A stretch of DNA of 64,000 nt from Actinoplanes auranticolor (GCF_018332655.1 NZ_BOQL01000034.1:34966-98965); one strand, 5' to 3'; numbered from the stretch's first letter, positions 25,172 to 33,216 are shown. Made by a program: numbers and translations. Notes: generated from the letters alone by a model not told the origin.

Positions 25172-25188
25172 CGGACTAGGCTGGCAGC

Positions 25189-25818
25189 GTGACGACTTCT
25201 ACGTTGCAGGTGCTGCGTCCCGGGCTGGTCGACTACCGCGAGGCCTGGGAGACCCAGCGCCGGCTGCACGACGCCGTGGTGGCCGGCACCCAGCCGGACA
25301 CGATCCTGCTGCTCGAGCATCCCAGCGTCTTCACCGCCGGCAAGCGCACCGAGCCGATGGACCGCCCGCTGGACGGCACCCCGGTGGTCGACGTCGACCG
25401 CGGCGGCAAGATCACCTGGCACGGCCCGGGCCAGCTCGTCGGCTACCCGATCGTCAAGCTCGCCGACCCGATCGACGTGGTCGCCTACGTCCGCCGCGTC
25501 GAGCAGCTGCTGATCGACGTGTGCGCGGAGTTCGGCGTCACCACGGACCGGGTCGAGGGCCGCAGCGGCGCCTGGGTGCGCGCCGACGAGCGCGGCCCGG
25601 ACCGCAAGATCGCCGCGATCGGCATCCGGGTGGCCCGCGGGGTCACCCAGCACGGCTTCGCCATCAACGGCGACTGCGACCTGAGCAACTTCGACCGTTT
25701 CGTGCCGTGCGGCATCCGCGACGCGGGCGTCACGTCGCTGAGCGCGGAGCTGGGCCGGCCGGTGACGGTCGACGACCTGCTGCCGGTCGTCGAACGCCAC
25801 CTGCCGGCTCTGCTTTGA
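25189..25818 (+). CDS. lipB: Lipoyl(octanoyl) transferase
   Basis: A 209-residue LipB that moves octanoate from acyl carrier protein to lipoyl-domain lysines. It contains the signature GGKITWHGPGQLVGYPIV, the catalytic Lys in KIAAIGIRVARGVTQHGFA and Cys in FVPCGIRDAGVTSL. TAGGCT at 25177-25182 lies 6 nt before the GTG, so the mRNA is probably leaderless. Its product feeds LipA. Confidence 0.96.
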   Translation: MTTSTLQVLRPGLVDYREAWETQRRLHDAVVAGTQPDTILLLEHPSVFTAGKRTEPMDRPLDGTPVVDVDRGGKITWHGPGQLVGYPIVKLADPIDVVAYVRRVEQLLIDVCAEFGVTTDRVEGRSGAWVRADERGPDRKIAAIGIRVARGVTQHGFAINGDCDLSNFDRFVPCGIRDAGVTSLSAELGRPVTVDDLLPVVERHLPALL

Positions 25819-25979
25819 GCCCCTACCGCGACCCGCGCGACAAGCGGGTCTTCGTGCCGAAGCAGGGCGGCGGGCTCGCGCTGAACTTCGGCCATCCGGT
25901 CGCCTGGTGGATCCTGGTCTGCACCACGATCGTCCCGCTGATCATCGTGGTCGGCGTGACGATCGCCGTCCTGGTCTGA
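25815..25979 (+). CDS. DUF5808-like small membrane protein
   Basis: A 54-residue protein beginning with a TTG that overlaps the lipB stop (TTGA). The N-terminal motif SPYRDPRDKRVFVPKQGGG and LALNFGHPVAWW resemble DUF5808 proteins, followed by a single membrane helix (ILVCTTIVPLIIVVGVTIAV). Translation is coupled to lipB. The role is unknown; the start codon is inferred from the overlap. Confidence 0.7.
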   Translation: MSPYRDPRDKRVFVPKQGGGLALNFGHPVAWWILVCTTIVPLIIVVGVTIAVLV

Positions 25980-25980
25980 C

Positions 25981-26000
25981 GCCCGGTTCCGGGACCGGGC
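25981..26000. terminator. Hairpin between lipB unit and aspS
   Basis: GCCCGGT-n6-ACCGGGC forms a perfect 7-bp stem just after the stop of the small membrane protein and before the convergent aspS stop. It may terminate either strand; no U-tract is present. Confidence 0.5.
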
Positions 26001-26045
26001 GCGCCGACCCGGCCGGTGCCGCCCGCGGCCCCGCGTTGCCGGCGG

Positions 26046-27359
26046 TCACGGCGTGACCCGGTGCCGGTCGCGGGGAAAAGCGGTGACCTCGCGGACGTTC
26101 GCGGCGCCGGTCAGCCGGGCCACGAAACGTTCCAGGCCGATCGCGAAGCCGCCGTGCGGTGGCATCCCGTACCGGAAACCGTCGAGATAGCCCCGGTAGG
26201 CCCCCGTCGGCTCCCCCCGCGCGGCCAGCGCGGCCTCGTAGTCGGCGTAGCGGTGCAGCCGCTGGCCGCCGGTGACCAGCTCGAGCCCGCGGAACAGCAG
26301 GTCGAAGCTGTTCGACCAGACCGGGTCGGACGGCTGCGGATGGGTGTAGAACGGCCGCTTGCGCATCGGATAACCGGTCACGAAGACGAACTCGGACCCG
26401 TGCTCGCGCAGCGCCCACTCCCCCAGCGCCCGCTCGTGCGCCGGGGCCAGGTCGGGCTCGTCCGCCGGCGCACCCACGATCCGCAATGCCTCCGCGAAGT
26501 GCAGCGCCGGGATCTCCGCCGGCACCTTCGGCACGGCGGCCCCGGTCCGCTCGGCCACCGTGGCCGTCATCGCCGCCACCACCTCGGTGAGCACGGCCAT
26601 CACGTCGCGGTGGTCGGCGATGAAGCCCAGCTCCGCGTCCAGCGACGTGTACTGGGCCAGGTGCCGGGCCGTGTCGTGCGGCTCGGCCCGGAACACCGGC
26701 CCGACCTCGTAGACCCGCTCGAACACCCCGACCATCAGCTGCTTGTAGAACTGCGGCGACTGGGCCAGGTAGGCGGGCCGGCCGAAGTAGTCCAGCGCGA
26801 AGACGTTCGCCCCGGACTCCCCGTCCGACCGCCCCGCCACCACCCCTGACCGGACTGAAGACTCACTGGTCGATGCCACGATCTTCGGCGTGTGGATCTC
26901 GACGAAGCGGCGCTGCTCCAGCGCGGCCCGGAAGCCCGCGGCCGCGGCGGCCGCGATCCGCAGGGCACCGGCCCGGCCCGGATGCCGCAACGACAGGGCG
27001 GCCTGGTCGAGCTGGGTGGGCAGGGCCGCGGTCAGGGCGGGCCGGTGCAGATCAAAAGGCAACGGTACGGACACAGCGTTCAGGACCCGCAGCAGTGCGG
27101 GAGCGGTGAGCTCGACCCCGGCCGGCGCGGCCGGGTTGGCGGTGACAGTGCCGGTCAGCTCGACCACGGACTCCTCGCCCAGCGTCTCGATCCGGGCCCG
27201 CAGCTCGGGCTCGGTGACGACGACCTGGGTGAGCCCGGCGGCGTCCCGGACGATCAGGAACGCCACGGACTTGAGCAGCCGGCGGCGGTGGACCCAGCCG
27301 GCGACCGTGACGGTCTCGCCGGTGTGCCGGGCCAGTTCGGTGGAGAGGATGCGTTGCAC
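26046..27359 (-). CDS. aspS: Archaeal-type aspartyl-tRNA synthetase
   Basis: A 437-residue class II synthetase of the archaeal/eukaryal AspRS type, which often aspartylates both tRNA-Asp and tRNA-Asn. The OB-fold includes VTVAGWVHRRRLLKSVAFLI; motif 2 includes YEVGPVFRAEPHDTARHL; motif 3 includes GFAIGLERFVARLTG. The GTG at 27359 follows GAGGAGG by 8 nt. An insertion of about 15 residues (SVRSGVVAGRSDGES) interrupts the loop normally reading ATSTESGAN, the mobile substrate-binding loop in this class. Expression is controlled by an aspartate T-box upstream. Whether it supplies Asp-tRNA-Asn for amidation cannot be told here. Confidence 0.92.
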   Translation of the reverse strand: MQRILSTELARHTGETVTVAGWVHRRRLLKSVAFLIVRDAAGLTQVVVTEPELRARIETLGEESVVELTGTVTANPAAPAGVELTAPALLRVLNAVSVPLPFDLHRPALTAALPTQLDQAALSLRHPGRAGALRIAAAAAAGFRAALEQRRFVEIHTPKIVASTSESSVRSGVVAGRSDGESGANVFALDYFGRPAYLAQSPQFYKQLMVGVFERVYEVGPVFRAEPHDTARHLAQYTSLDAELGFIADHRDVMAVLTEVVAAMTATVAERTGAAVPKVPAEIPALHFAEALRIVGAPADEPDLAPAHERALGEWALREHGSEFVFVTGYPMRKRPFYTHPQPSDPVWSNSFDLLFRGLELVTGGQRLHRYADYEAALAARGEPTGAYRGYLDGFRYGMPPHGGFAIGLERFVARLTGAANVREVTAFPRDRHRVTP

Positions 27360-27576
27360 GGCTTTTACCTCCTCGGTGACTGCAACGCGGCCCCAGGGAG
27401 GTGTGGGCGAGCGGGATCCTCGCGGTGCCACCACACCTTCACGCCTCGATCAGGCGCCTCTTGTCGTACCCGGCTCGGGAGTGTCTTCACGCCCCGGCAC
27501 CGGGCCACCGTCACAGCTCGTGGTGGCTCTCTCGGCCGATGGGATCGGGGCGCTACTCGGTTCCGTCATCACCGTG
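27360..27576 (-). promoter_or_regulatory. Aspartate-specific T-box riboswitch upstream of aspS
   Basis: The leader contains the invariant T-box TGGCACCGCG (27421-27430, reverse strand). It is framed by helix GGTGTGG/CCACACC (27431-27437 with 27400-27406) and inner helix GCGAG/CTCGC, the canonical antiterminator fold. Stem I has AGTAG on the 5' side, GAGAGAGCC and GGTGG distal motifs, and GAA-GAC-ACTC in the specifier loop, so the specifier is GAC (Asp, 27483-27485). UGGC matches a G73 discriminator, as in tRNA-Asp. ACCTCC (27397-27402) can pair with the Shine-Dalgarno GGAGGT (27367-27372) but is consumed when the antisequestrator forms. Control is therefore probably translational: uncharged tRNA-Asp exposes the ribosome-binding site. 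Confidence 0.92.
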
Positions 27577-27582
27577 GACGGG

Positions 27583-27610
27583 ACCTTAACAACGCCCGGA
27601 CGACCGGCAA
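27583..27610 (-). promoter_or_regulatory. Promoter of the aspS T-box leader
   Basis: On the reverse strand TTGCCG (27605-27610) and TAAGGT (27583-27588) are separated by 16 nt, giving a predicted start near 27576. This places the whole T-box stem I inside the transcript. Confidence 0.65.
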
Positions 27611-27712
27611 ACCGGGTTTCCCCGGCACGCGTGAGAGCACTCACAGAAACTGCTGTGTGAGCCTCACCGCCCCCGCAACGGTTGATCTTGCTTTCGGCGT
27701 AACCTCAGCCTT

Positions 27713-28636
27713 GTGACTATTGCTCCCGAGGGCCGCCGCATGCTGCGCATCGAGGCGCGCAACGCCGAAACTCCCATCGAGCGCAAGCCGCCGTGGATCA
27801 AAGTCAAAGCCAAGATGGGCCCGGAGTACACGCACATGCGTGGCCTCGTGCAGAAAGAGGGCCTGCACACGGTCTGCCAGGAGGCCGGCTGCCCCAACAT
27901 CTACGAATGTTGGGAGGACCGCGAGGCGACCTTCCTCATCGGCGGTGACCAGTGCACCCGCCGCTGCGACTTCTGCCAGATCGACACCGGAAAGCCGGCC
28001 GAGTTCGACGCCGACGAGCCGCGCCGGGTGGGCGAGTCGGTCGCCACAATGGGCCTGAAGTACGCGACGGTCACCGGCGTGGCCCGCGACGACCTCCCGG
28101 ACGGCGGCGCCTGGCTCTATGCCGAGACTGTCCGCCAGATCCACAAGCTGCAGCCCGGCTGCGGCGTCGAGCTGCTGATCCCCGACTTCAACGCGGAGCC
28201 CGACCAGCTCGCCGAGGTCTTCGGCGCGGCGCCCGAGGTCCTCGCGCACAACGTCGAGACGGTCCCCCGCATCTTCAAGCGCATCCGCCCCGGCTTCCGC
28301 TACGAGCGCTCCCTCGACGTGATCACCCAGGCCCGCGCGGCCGGCCTGGTCACCAAGAGCAACCTGATCCTGGGCATGGGCGAGGAACGCGCCGAGGTCT
28401 CCCAGGCCCTGCGCGACCTGCACGCGGCCGGCTGCGAGCTGATCACCATCACGCAGTATCTGCGCCCCACCCCCCGCCACCACCCGGTGGAGCGCTGGGT
28501 GAAGCCGGAGGAGTTCGTCGAGCTGAACGCGGAGGCCGAGGAGATCGGCTTCGCCGGCGTGATGAGCGGTCCCCTGGTCCGCTCCTCCTACCGCGCCGGC
28601 CGCCTCTACCAGCAGGCCCTCGCCGCCCGCGGCTGA
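27713..28636 (+). CDS. lipA: Lipoyl synthase
   Basis: A 307-residue radical-SAM enzyme that inserts two sulfurs into protein-bound octanoate. It has the auxiliary-cluster motif VCQEAGCPNIYEC (C-x4-C-x5-C) and the SAM-cluster motif CTRRCDFC (C-x3-C-x2-C), plus the C-terminal SGPLVRSSYRAG. TAACCT (27700-27705) lies 7 nt before the GTG, so the transcript is probably leaderless. It is separated from lipB by the oppositely oriented aspS. Confidence 0.97.
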   Translation: MTIAPEGRRMLRIEARNAETPIERKPPWIKVKAKMGPEYTHMRGLVQKEGLHTVCQEAGCPNIYECWEDREATFLIGGDQCTRRCDFCQIDTGKPAEFDADEPRRVGESVATMGLKYATVTGVARDDLPDGGAWLYAETVRQIHKLQPGCGVELLIPDFNAEPDQLAEVFGAAPEVLAHNVETVPRIFKRIRPGFRYERSLDVITQARAAGLVTKSNLILGMGEERAEVSQALRDLHAAGCELITITQYLRPTPRHHPVERWVKPEEFVELNAEAEEIGFAGVMSGPLVRSSYRAGRLYQQALAARG

Positions 28637-28715
28637 GCCCTCGGCCGCCCGCTGATGCAGCGGATGCGCCGCCCCGATGCGTCTCTTGAGGTGAGGCGGA
28701 TCGAGGGGGTCACGG

Positions 28716-29210
28716 GTGAGCTTCGAGGAGTACGTCACCGAGCAGGGCCACTCCCTGCTCCGGCTGGCGTATGTGCTGACCGGTGACGCCCACCGCGCCG
28801 AAGATCTGACGCAGACCGCTCTCACCGACGCGTACCGGCAGTGGCGGAAGGTCGCCGCCGCCCGCCAGCCCGACGCCTACGTGCGCCGGATACTGGTCAA
28901 CGCCCACCTGAACTGGCACCGGCGGCGTTCGTCGACCGAACGACCGACCGACCTGGCCGGCTGGGAACCGGCGGGCACAGCCGACCCGGCCGACGGGGTC
29001 GCCGACCGCGACCAGCTGCGCCAGGTGCTGGCCACCCTCGCTCCCCGCGCCCGGACCGCGCTCGTCCTGCGCTACTACGCCGACCTCGACGACGCCGGCA
29101 TCGCCGAGGCGATGGGAGTGACCGTCAGCGCCGTCCGGGCGACCACCTCCAGGGCGCTGGCCACCCTGCGCGCCAGCGGCGTCGCGGCTGCCCTGAAGGA
29201 GACGTCATGA
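28716..29210 (+). CDS. SigE-family ECF RNA polymerase sigma factor
   Basis: A 164-residue sigma-70 family protein. Region 2 spans about residues 8-75 (LLRLAYVLTGDAHRAEDLTQ, then DAYVRRILVNAHLNWHRRR) and region 4 about residues 100-155 (RTALVLRYYADLDDAGIAEA, then a helix-turn-helix). It belongs to the SigE-like group abundant in actinomycetes. The GTG start follows GAGGGGG by 6 nt. The next gene begins within its stop (ATGA overlap) and encodes a single-pass membrane protein, a likely anti-sigma partner. Confidence 0.92.
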   Translation: MSFEEYVTEQGHSLLRLAYVLTGDAHRAEDLTQTALTDAYRQWRKVAAARQPDAYVRRILVNAHLNWHRRRSSTERPTDLAGWEPAGTADPADGVADRDQLRQVLATLAPRARTALVLRYYADLDDAGIAEAMGVTVSAVRATTSRALATLRASGVAAALKETS

Positions 29211-30016
29211 CCGACCAGCTGGAACGCGAGCTGCGGCTGCTGTTCGCCGAGGACGCCGACCGGGCGCCCGCCGCCCTGTCCCCCGCCGCGCTTGCCGCCC
29301 TCACTGCCCTCGCCCCGCCGCCCTCTCCCACCACGCCCCCCACCTTCACCGCGTCCCCCTCCCCCTCTCTCACCGCGCCGCTCACTTTCACCGCACCGCC
29401 CGCGCCCGCCGAACCGCCCGCACTCGCCGCGCTCCCTGCCGAGGGGCGACGGGTGCGCCGGTGGCGCCGGTCGCGGATCGCCTGGGGTGCGGGAAGCCTG
29501 GTGGCCGCATCGATGGCAGCCGTCGTGGGCGCGGGCGCGCTGACCAGCTCACCACCCGACGACCGGACCACCGCGCCCCCGGCCGCCCACCCGTCGGCTG
29601 ACCGGCGGACCGGTGCCCTGCCCGGCGCCCCCGGCGGCTCCTGCGCCCTCGCCTACTCACCGAGAGAGGTGGCCCGCCGCGCGTTCGCCTTCGACGGCAC
29701 CGTGACCGCCATCGGGACCGGCCACATCGACCGGCCGGACAGCGTCCGCAACCAGGCAGGCGTGACGTTCACCGTGCACGAATGGTTCGCCGGCGGCTCC
29801 GGCGCCACCGTCGCCGTCGACATGCCCCCACCCGACGGCTACTCCGTCTCGATGGGATACGGGCCCCCCGCCTACGGGATCGGAACCCGCCTGCTGGTCA
29901 GCGGCGAGTACGACAGGGACGGCTCCACCGTGGCCGACGCCAAGGTCTGGACCTGCGACTTCACCCGCTACTACGACGAAAGCACCGCGGACAGCTGGCG
30001 AGCGGCGACGCGCTGA
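29207..30016 (+). CDS. Single-pass membrane protein, putative anti-sigma partner
   Basis: A 269-residue protein translationally coupled to the sigma gene. A short helical N-terminus (DQLERELRLLFAEDADRAP) is followed by a Pro/Thr/Ser-rich stretch (about 35-75), one membrane helix (about 91-113) and a ~150-residue extracytoplasmic domain. There is no HxxxCxxC zinc anti-sigma motif. The anti-sigma role is inferred from gene coupling and topology only. It ends 3 bp from the convergent ECF42 gene. Confidence 0.75.
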   Translation: MTDQLERELRLLFAEDADRAPAALSPAALAALTALAPPPSPTTPPTFTASPSPSLTAPLTFTAPPAPAEPPALAALPAEGRRVRRWRRSRIAWGAGSLVAASMAAVVGAGALTSSPPDDRTTAPPAAHPSADRRTGALPGAPGGSCALAYSPREVARRAFAFDGTVTAIGTGHIDRPDSVRNQAGVTFTVHEWFAGGSGATVAVDMPPPDGYSVSMGYGPPAYGIGTRLLVSGEYDRDGSTVADAKVWTCDFTRYYDESTADSWRAATR

Positions 30017-30019
30017 GGG

Positions 30020-32116
30020 TCAGCGCGGCCTGAGCATGCGCAGAGTGGCGCCGGTGGCCTGCTTGAAGAGGTATTCCGCGCGCTCGTAGGAGAGCCGGCC
30101 GCGGCCGGTGTCCGGGCAACGGTCGGCCTCCGCCGGCATCCGTCCCGGGCCCGGGCGGCGGTCCGCCAGGAACAGCGGTCCCCGCGTCCGGCCCGCCAGC
30201 AGCTCGGGCAGCAGCCGTGCCGTGCCCGCCCGCCAGCTCACCCGACCGGCGCCGCCGCGGGCCCGGCGGTCGTCCAGATCAAGATCCTCGACATTCAGCC
30301 CAAGCACCGCCCGGACACCGGCGCCGGACTCGTGCAACAGCCGCCACAGGGTGCGCTCCCGCACCGCCACGTCGGCGCGCTCCCACAGCCGATCCAGATC
30401 CGGGCCGGCAAGCGCCGCGATCCGACCCCCGGTCTCCGGCCTCCGCCTGAGCCCACCCGCGAAAACCCCGGCATCCCCCAATCCCGCCGCACCCCCAGCT
30501 GCACGACCCGCCACGACTCCGGCATTCCCGGTCGCCGAAGCCGGCGCGAGACCACCAGCCGCTGCGCCGAAAGGCCGCTCCCCACCCGGCCCGGACGCCC
30601 ACGCGCTGAACGAGCGGATCGCCGCCACATGCCGATTCCACGTCCGAGGCGCCGCATCCCCCCAGGCCACAACACAGGCCCGGCTCACCAGATCCGGCGT
30701 CAGCGACGACAGTGGCAAGCCTTCCCCCACCGCCCGGCCCAGCCGCGTCAGCGTCTGACCGTAGGACCGCAGCGTCGCCGGATCGAGATCGTCGCGGGCC
30801 AGGAAGGCCGCGCTCGCCTCCCCCACCGTGCGGCCGGCGGGCTCCGGCACCGTGATCTCCGCGGCCCGGCGGCGCAGGAAAGCACTCTCGGCGGCGTTGC
30901 GCGCCAGCCCCGCGGCCCGCTCGAACTCCCGGCGCGCCTCCGCCGCCCGGCCTGCCCGCAGCAGCAGGTCACCCCGCACTCCCGGCAGCAGGTGGTAGTC
31001 GCGCAACGCCGGGTCGGCCAGCAACGCGTCGGCCACCTCCAGCCCGGCCTCGGGTCCCGCCGCCATGCCGATCGCCACTGCCCGGTTCAGCTGGACGATC
31101 GGCGTCGGCAGCAGCCGGGCGAGAGCGCCGTAGAGGGCCGCGATCTGCGCCCAGTCGGTGTCGGCCGCCGTGCGGGCCTGGGCGTGACAGACGGCGATCG
31201 CCGCCTGCAGGACGTACGGTCCCGGCGTACCCCCGATCTCGCGGGCCCGGAGCATCGCGGTGAAGCCGCGCCGGATCAGCAGCTGATCCCAGCGGCCGCG
31301 GTTCTGCTCGTGCAGCTGGACCGGTTCGCCGGCCGGGCCGGTGCGCGCCGCCGAGCGGGACGCCTGGATCTCCATCAGCGCGACCAGGCCGTGCACCTCG
31401 GCCTCCTGCGGCGCGAGCTCCGCGAGCAGACGGCCCAGCCGCAGCGCGTCCAGGCACAGAGCCGGGCGGATCAGGTCGTCGCCCGAGCTCGCCGAGTAGC
31501 CCTCGTTGAAGATCAGGTAGACGACCTCCAGGACCGACGACAGCCGTGCGGCCAGGTCGTCCGCCTCCGGCAGAGCGAACGGCACCCCGGCCTCGGCCAG
31601 GGTGCGTTTCGCCGTCGCGATCCGGCGGGCCACGACCGGCTCGGTGACCAGGAACGCGCGGGCGATCTCGGCGGCGGTCAGGCCGCCGACCACCCGCAGG
31701 GTCAGCGCGACCCGCTGCTCGGTGGGCAGCAGCGGGTGGCAGGAGATGAACATCAGCCGCAGCACGTCGTCGCGTTCCGCCGCGGGCTCCGGCGGCTGGT
31801 CCTGCTCGCGGGCGTACTGCTCGGCCTTGCGGTCGTGCCGGCGGGAGCGACGGATGTGGTCGACGGCCCGGCGTTTGGCGATCGCCGTCAGCCAGGCGCC
31901 GGGATTTTCCGGTACGCCGGCAGCCGGCCACTGTTCGAGGGCGGCGACGAGCGCGTCCTGGGCCAGTTCCTCGGCCAGCCCGACGTCGTGCACGACGCGC
32001 ATGAGCGCCGCCACGATCCGGGCCGACTCCAGTTTGACGACCGCGTCGATGCGGGCGTGCACGTCGGTCACCGCCGGCCCGGTGGCCGGGCCGGCGGCGG
32101 TCGGCGGGTCGGTCAC
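30020..32116 (-). CDS. ECF42-type sigma factor fused to a truncated tyrosine-recombinase domain
   Basis: A 698-residue protein. Residues ~20-175 are ECF sigma regions 2 and 4 (VGLAEELAQDALVAALEQWP; GGLTAAEIARAFLVTEPVVA). Residues ~180-420 are the helical/TPR C-terminal extension typical of ECF42 (SSVLEVVYLIFNEGYSAS; PIVQLNRAVAIGMA). Normal ECF42 proteins end near residue 420. Here residues ~424-505 resemble an integrase core-binding domain (DPATLRSYGQTLTRL; TWNRHVAAIRSFSAWA), followed by an Ala/Gly-rich insert. Residues ~570-698 resemble the integrase catalytic domain (RTLWRLLHESGAGVRAVLGL; GTARLLPELLAGRTRGPLFL). It stops at ATLRMLRPR, before HxLRH, GH and the catalytic Tyr; the hairpin Lys is also absent. 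Coupled to the DGPF gene by a GTGA overlap. Confidence 0.88.
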   Translation of the reverse strand: MTDPPTAAGPATGPAVTDVHARIDAVVKLESARIVAALMRVVHDVGLAEELAQDALVAALEQWPAAGVPENPGAWLTAIAKRRAVDHIRRSRRHDRKAEQYAREQDQPPEPAAERDDVLRLMFISCHPLLPTEQRVALTLRVVGGLTAAEIARAFLVTEPVVARRIATAKRTLAEAGVPFALPEADDLAARLSSVLEVVYLIFNEGYSASSGDDLIRPALCLDALRLGRLLAELAPQEAEVHGLVALMEIQASRSAARTGPAGEPVQLHEQNRGRWDQLLIRRGFTAMLRAREIGGTPGPYVLQAAIAVCHAQARTAADTDWAQIAALYGALARLLPTPIVQLNRAVAIGMAAGPEAGLEVADALLADPALRDYHLLPGVRGDLLLRAGRAAEARREFERAAGLARNAAESAFLRRRAAEITVPEPAGRTVGEASAAFLARDDLDPATLRSYGQTLTRLGRAVGEGLPLSSLTPDLVSRACVVAWGDAAPRTWNRHVAAIRSFSAWASGPGGERPFGAAAGGLAPASATGNAGVVAGRAAGGAAGLGDAGVFAGGLRRRPETGGRIAALAGPDLDRLWERADVAVRERTLWRLLHESGAGVRAVLGLNVEDLDLDDRRARGGAGRVSWRAGTARLLPELLAGRTRGPLFLADRRPGPGRMPAEADRCPDTGRGRLSYERAEYLFKQATGATLRMLRPR

Positions 32117-32436
32117 GGGCCGAAGACCTGCTGGATGACGCTCTCCCCGTCACCGACGATGCGGCGGAAGCGGCGGGTCAGTTCGATGGCCTCCTCGCGG
32201 GACCGGACCTCCACCAGGGCGAAGCCGGCCACTGCCTCCTTGGCCTCGGTGAACGGGCCGTCGGTCACCGTGATCTCGTCGCCCACCGAGGTGACCCGGA
32301 CACCGCCCGGCTCCAGACCCCCGGTGGCCAGCAGGACCCCGGCGGCGGTCAGCTCCTCGATGAACTTGCCCATCTCGGCGTACAGGGTCTCGTCGGCGGA
32401 CTGCTCGGTGGGCCGGGTCGTCATCAGGTAGCGCAT
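32113..32436 (-). CDS. DGPF (YCII-related) protein, ECF42 partner
   Basis: A 107-residue cytosolic protein of the YCII/DGPF family (MRYLMTTRPTEQSADETLYA; ITVTDGPFTEAKEAVAGFAL). DGPF proteins are the conserved partners of ECF42 sigma factors and are usual members of their regulons. The ATG at 32436 follows GGAG by 7 nt. Its stop overlaps the sigma factor's GTG, so it is the first gene of the operon. Confidence 0.92.
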   Translation of the reverse strand: MRYLMTTRPTEQSADETLYAEMGKFIEELTAAGVLLATGGLEPGGVRVTSVGDEITVTDGPFTEAKEAVAGFALVEVRSREEAIELTRRFRRIVGDGESVIQQVFGP

Positions 32437-32494
32437 GTCCTGCTCCGTTCTCGGTGGTCGCGTTGTCGTGTGCACCAACGTCGACCAACGGATC

Positions 32495-32522
32495 TGACAG
32501 GTAATGGAACCATTCCCTGTCA
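32495..32522. promoter_or_regulatory. 28-bp near-perfect palindrome between DGPF and DUF998 genes
   Basis: Two 13-nt arms, TGACAGGTAATGG and CCATTCCCTGTCA, flank a central AA and match at 12 of 13 positions. It lies about 60 nt from each of the two divergent start codons (32436 and 32584). The symmetry and location suggest an operator for a dimeric repressor controlling both directions, though a cruciform or RNA hairpin is possible. No TetR/MarR-type gene is adjacent. Confidence 0.6.
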
Positions 32523-32583
32523 CATCGCGGAACCGACGTAGCGGCAGAACGGCAGCTTACGAAGCCACAGAGAGGCTCAGACC

Positions 32584-33216
32584 ATGACCGCGATCGCCGC
32601 CCGTACCGTGTCCCGCACCCGTGCCCTGCTCACCTGCGCCGCCGTCGGCGGGCCGCTGTGGGCGGCCGTCGCTCTGGCCCAGGCCGCGACCCGGGACGGC
32701 TTCGACCTGACGCGGCATCCGCTCAGCATGCTCAGCAACGGCTCGCTCGGCTGGTTGCAGATCACCAATTTCGTCGTCGCCGGCGCGCTCACCATGATCG
32801 GGGCGGCCGGGCTGCGGCGGGCGCTGCCGAGCAGGTGGCTGCCCCGGCTGGTCGCGGCGAACGGGGCCGGCATGATCGCCGCCGGCATCTTCACCATGGA
32901 CCCGGCGGACGGCTTCCCGGCCGGCACGCCGGCCGGGATGCCCGCGACGCTGAGCTGGCCCGGTTACGGCCACATGGCCGCGGGCACGGTCGCCTTCGCC
33001 GCGTCGATCGCCGCTTGTTACGTGCTGGCCCGGCACTTCAGCCGCGCGGGACAGCGCGCCGCCGCGGTCGGGTCCGCGGTGGCCGGCACGGCGCTGCTGG
33101 CCGGCAACCTGTGGGCGATGAGCGGCGGCGCCGCGGGATCCCTGACCCTGGCCATCGGCGCGATCACCGCGACGCTCTGGGTCTCCGGAGTCGCGGCGTG
33201 GCTGGCCCGGCGCTGA
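32584..33216 (+). CDS. DUF998 family membrane protein
   Basis: A 210-residue protein with six membrane helices (for example CAAVGGPLWAAVALAQA and NFVVAGALTMIGAAGL) and the early motif RDGFDLTRHPLSMLSNGSLG typical of DUF998. It is divergent from the DGPF-ECF42 operon and shares its palindromic intergenic region, so it may be part of the same response. The biochemical role of DUF998 is unknown. Confidence 0.88.
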   Translation: MTAIAARTVSRTRALLTCAAVGGPLWAAVALAQAATRDGFDLTRHPLSMLSNGSLGWLQITNFVVAGALTMIGAAGLRRALPSRWLPRLVAANGAGMIAAGIFTMDPADGFPAGTPAGMPATLSWPGYGHMAAGTVAFAASIAACYVLARHFSRAGQRAAAVGSAVAGTALLAGNLWAMSGGAAGSLTLAIGAITATLWVSGVAAWLARR

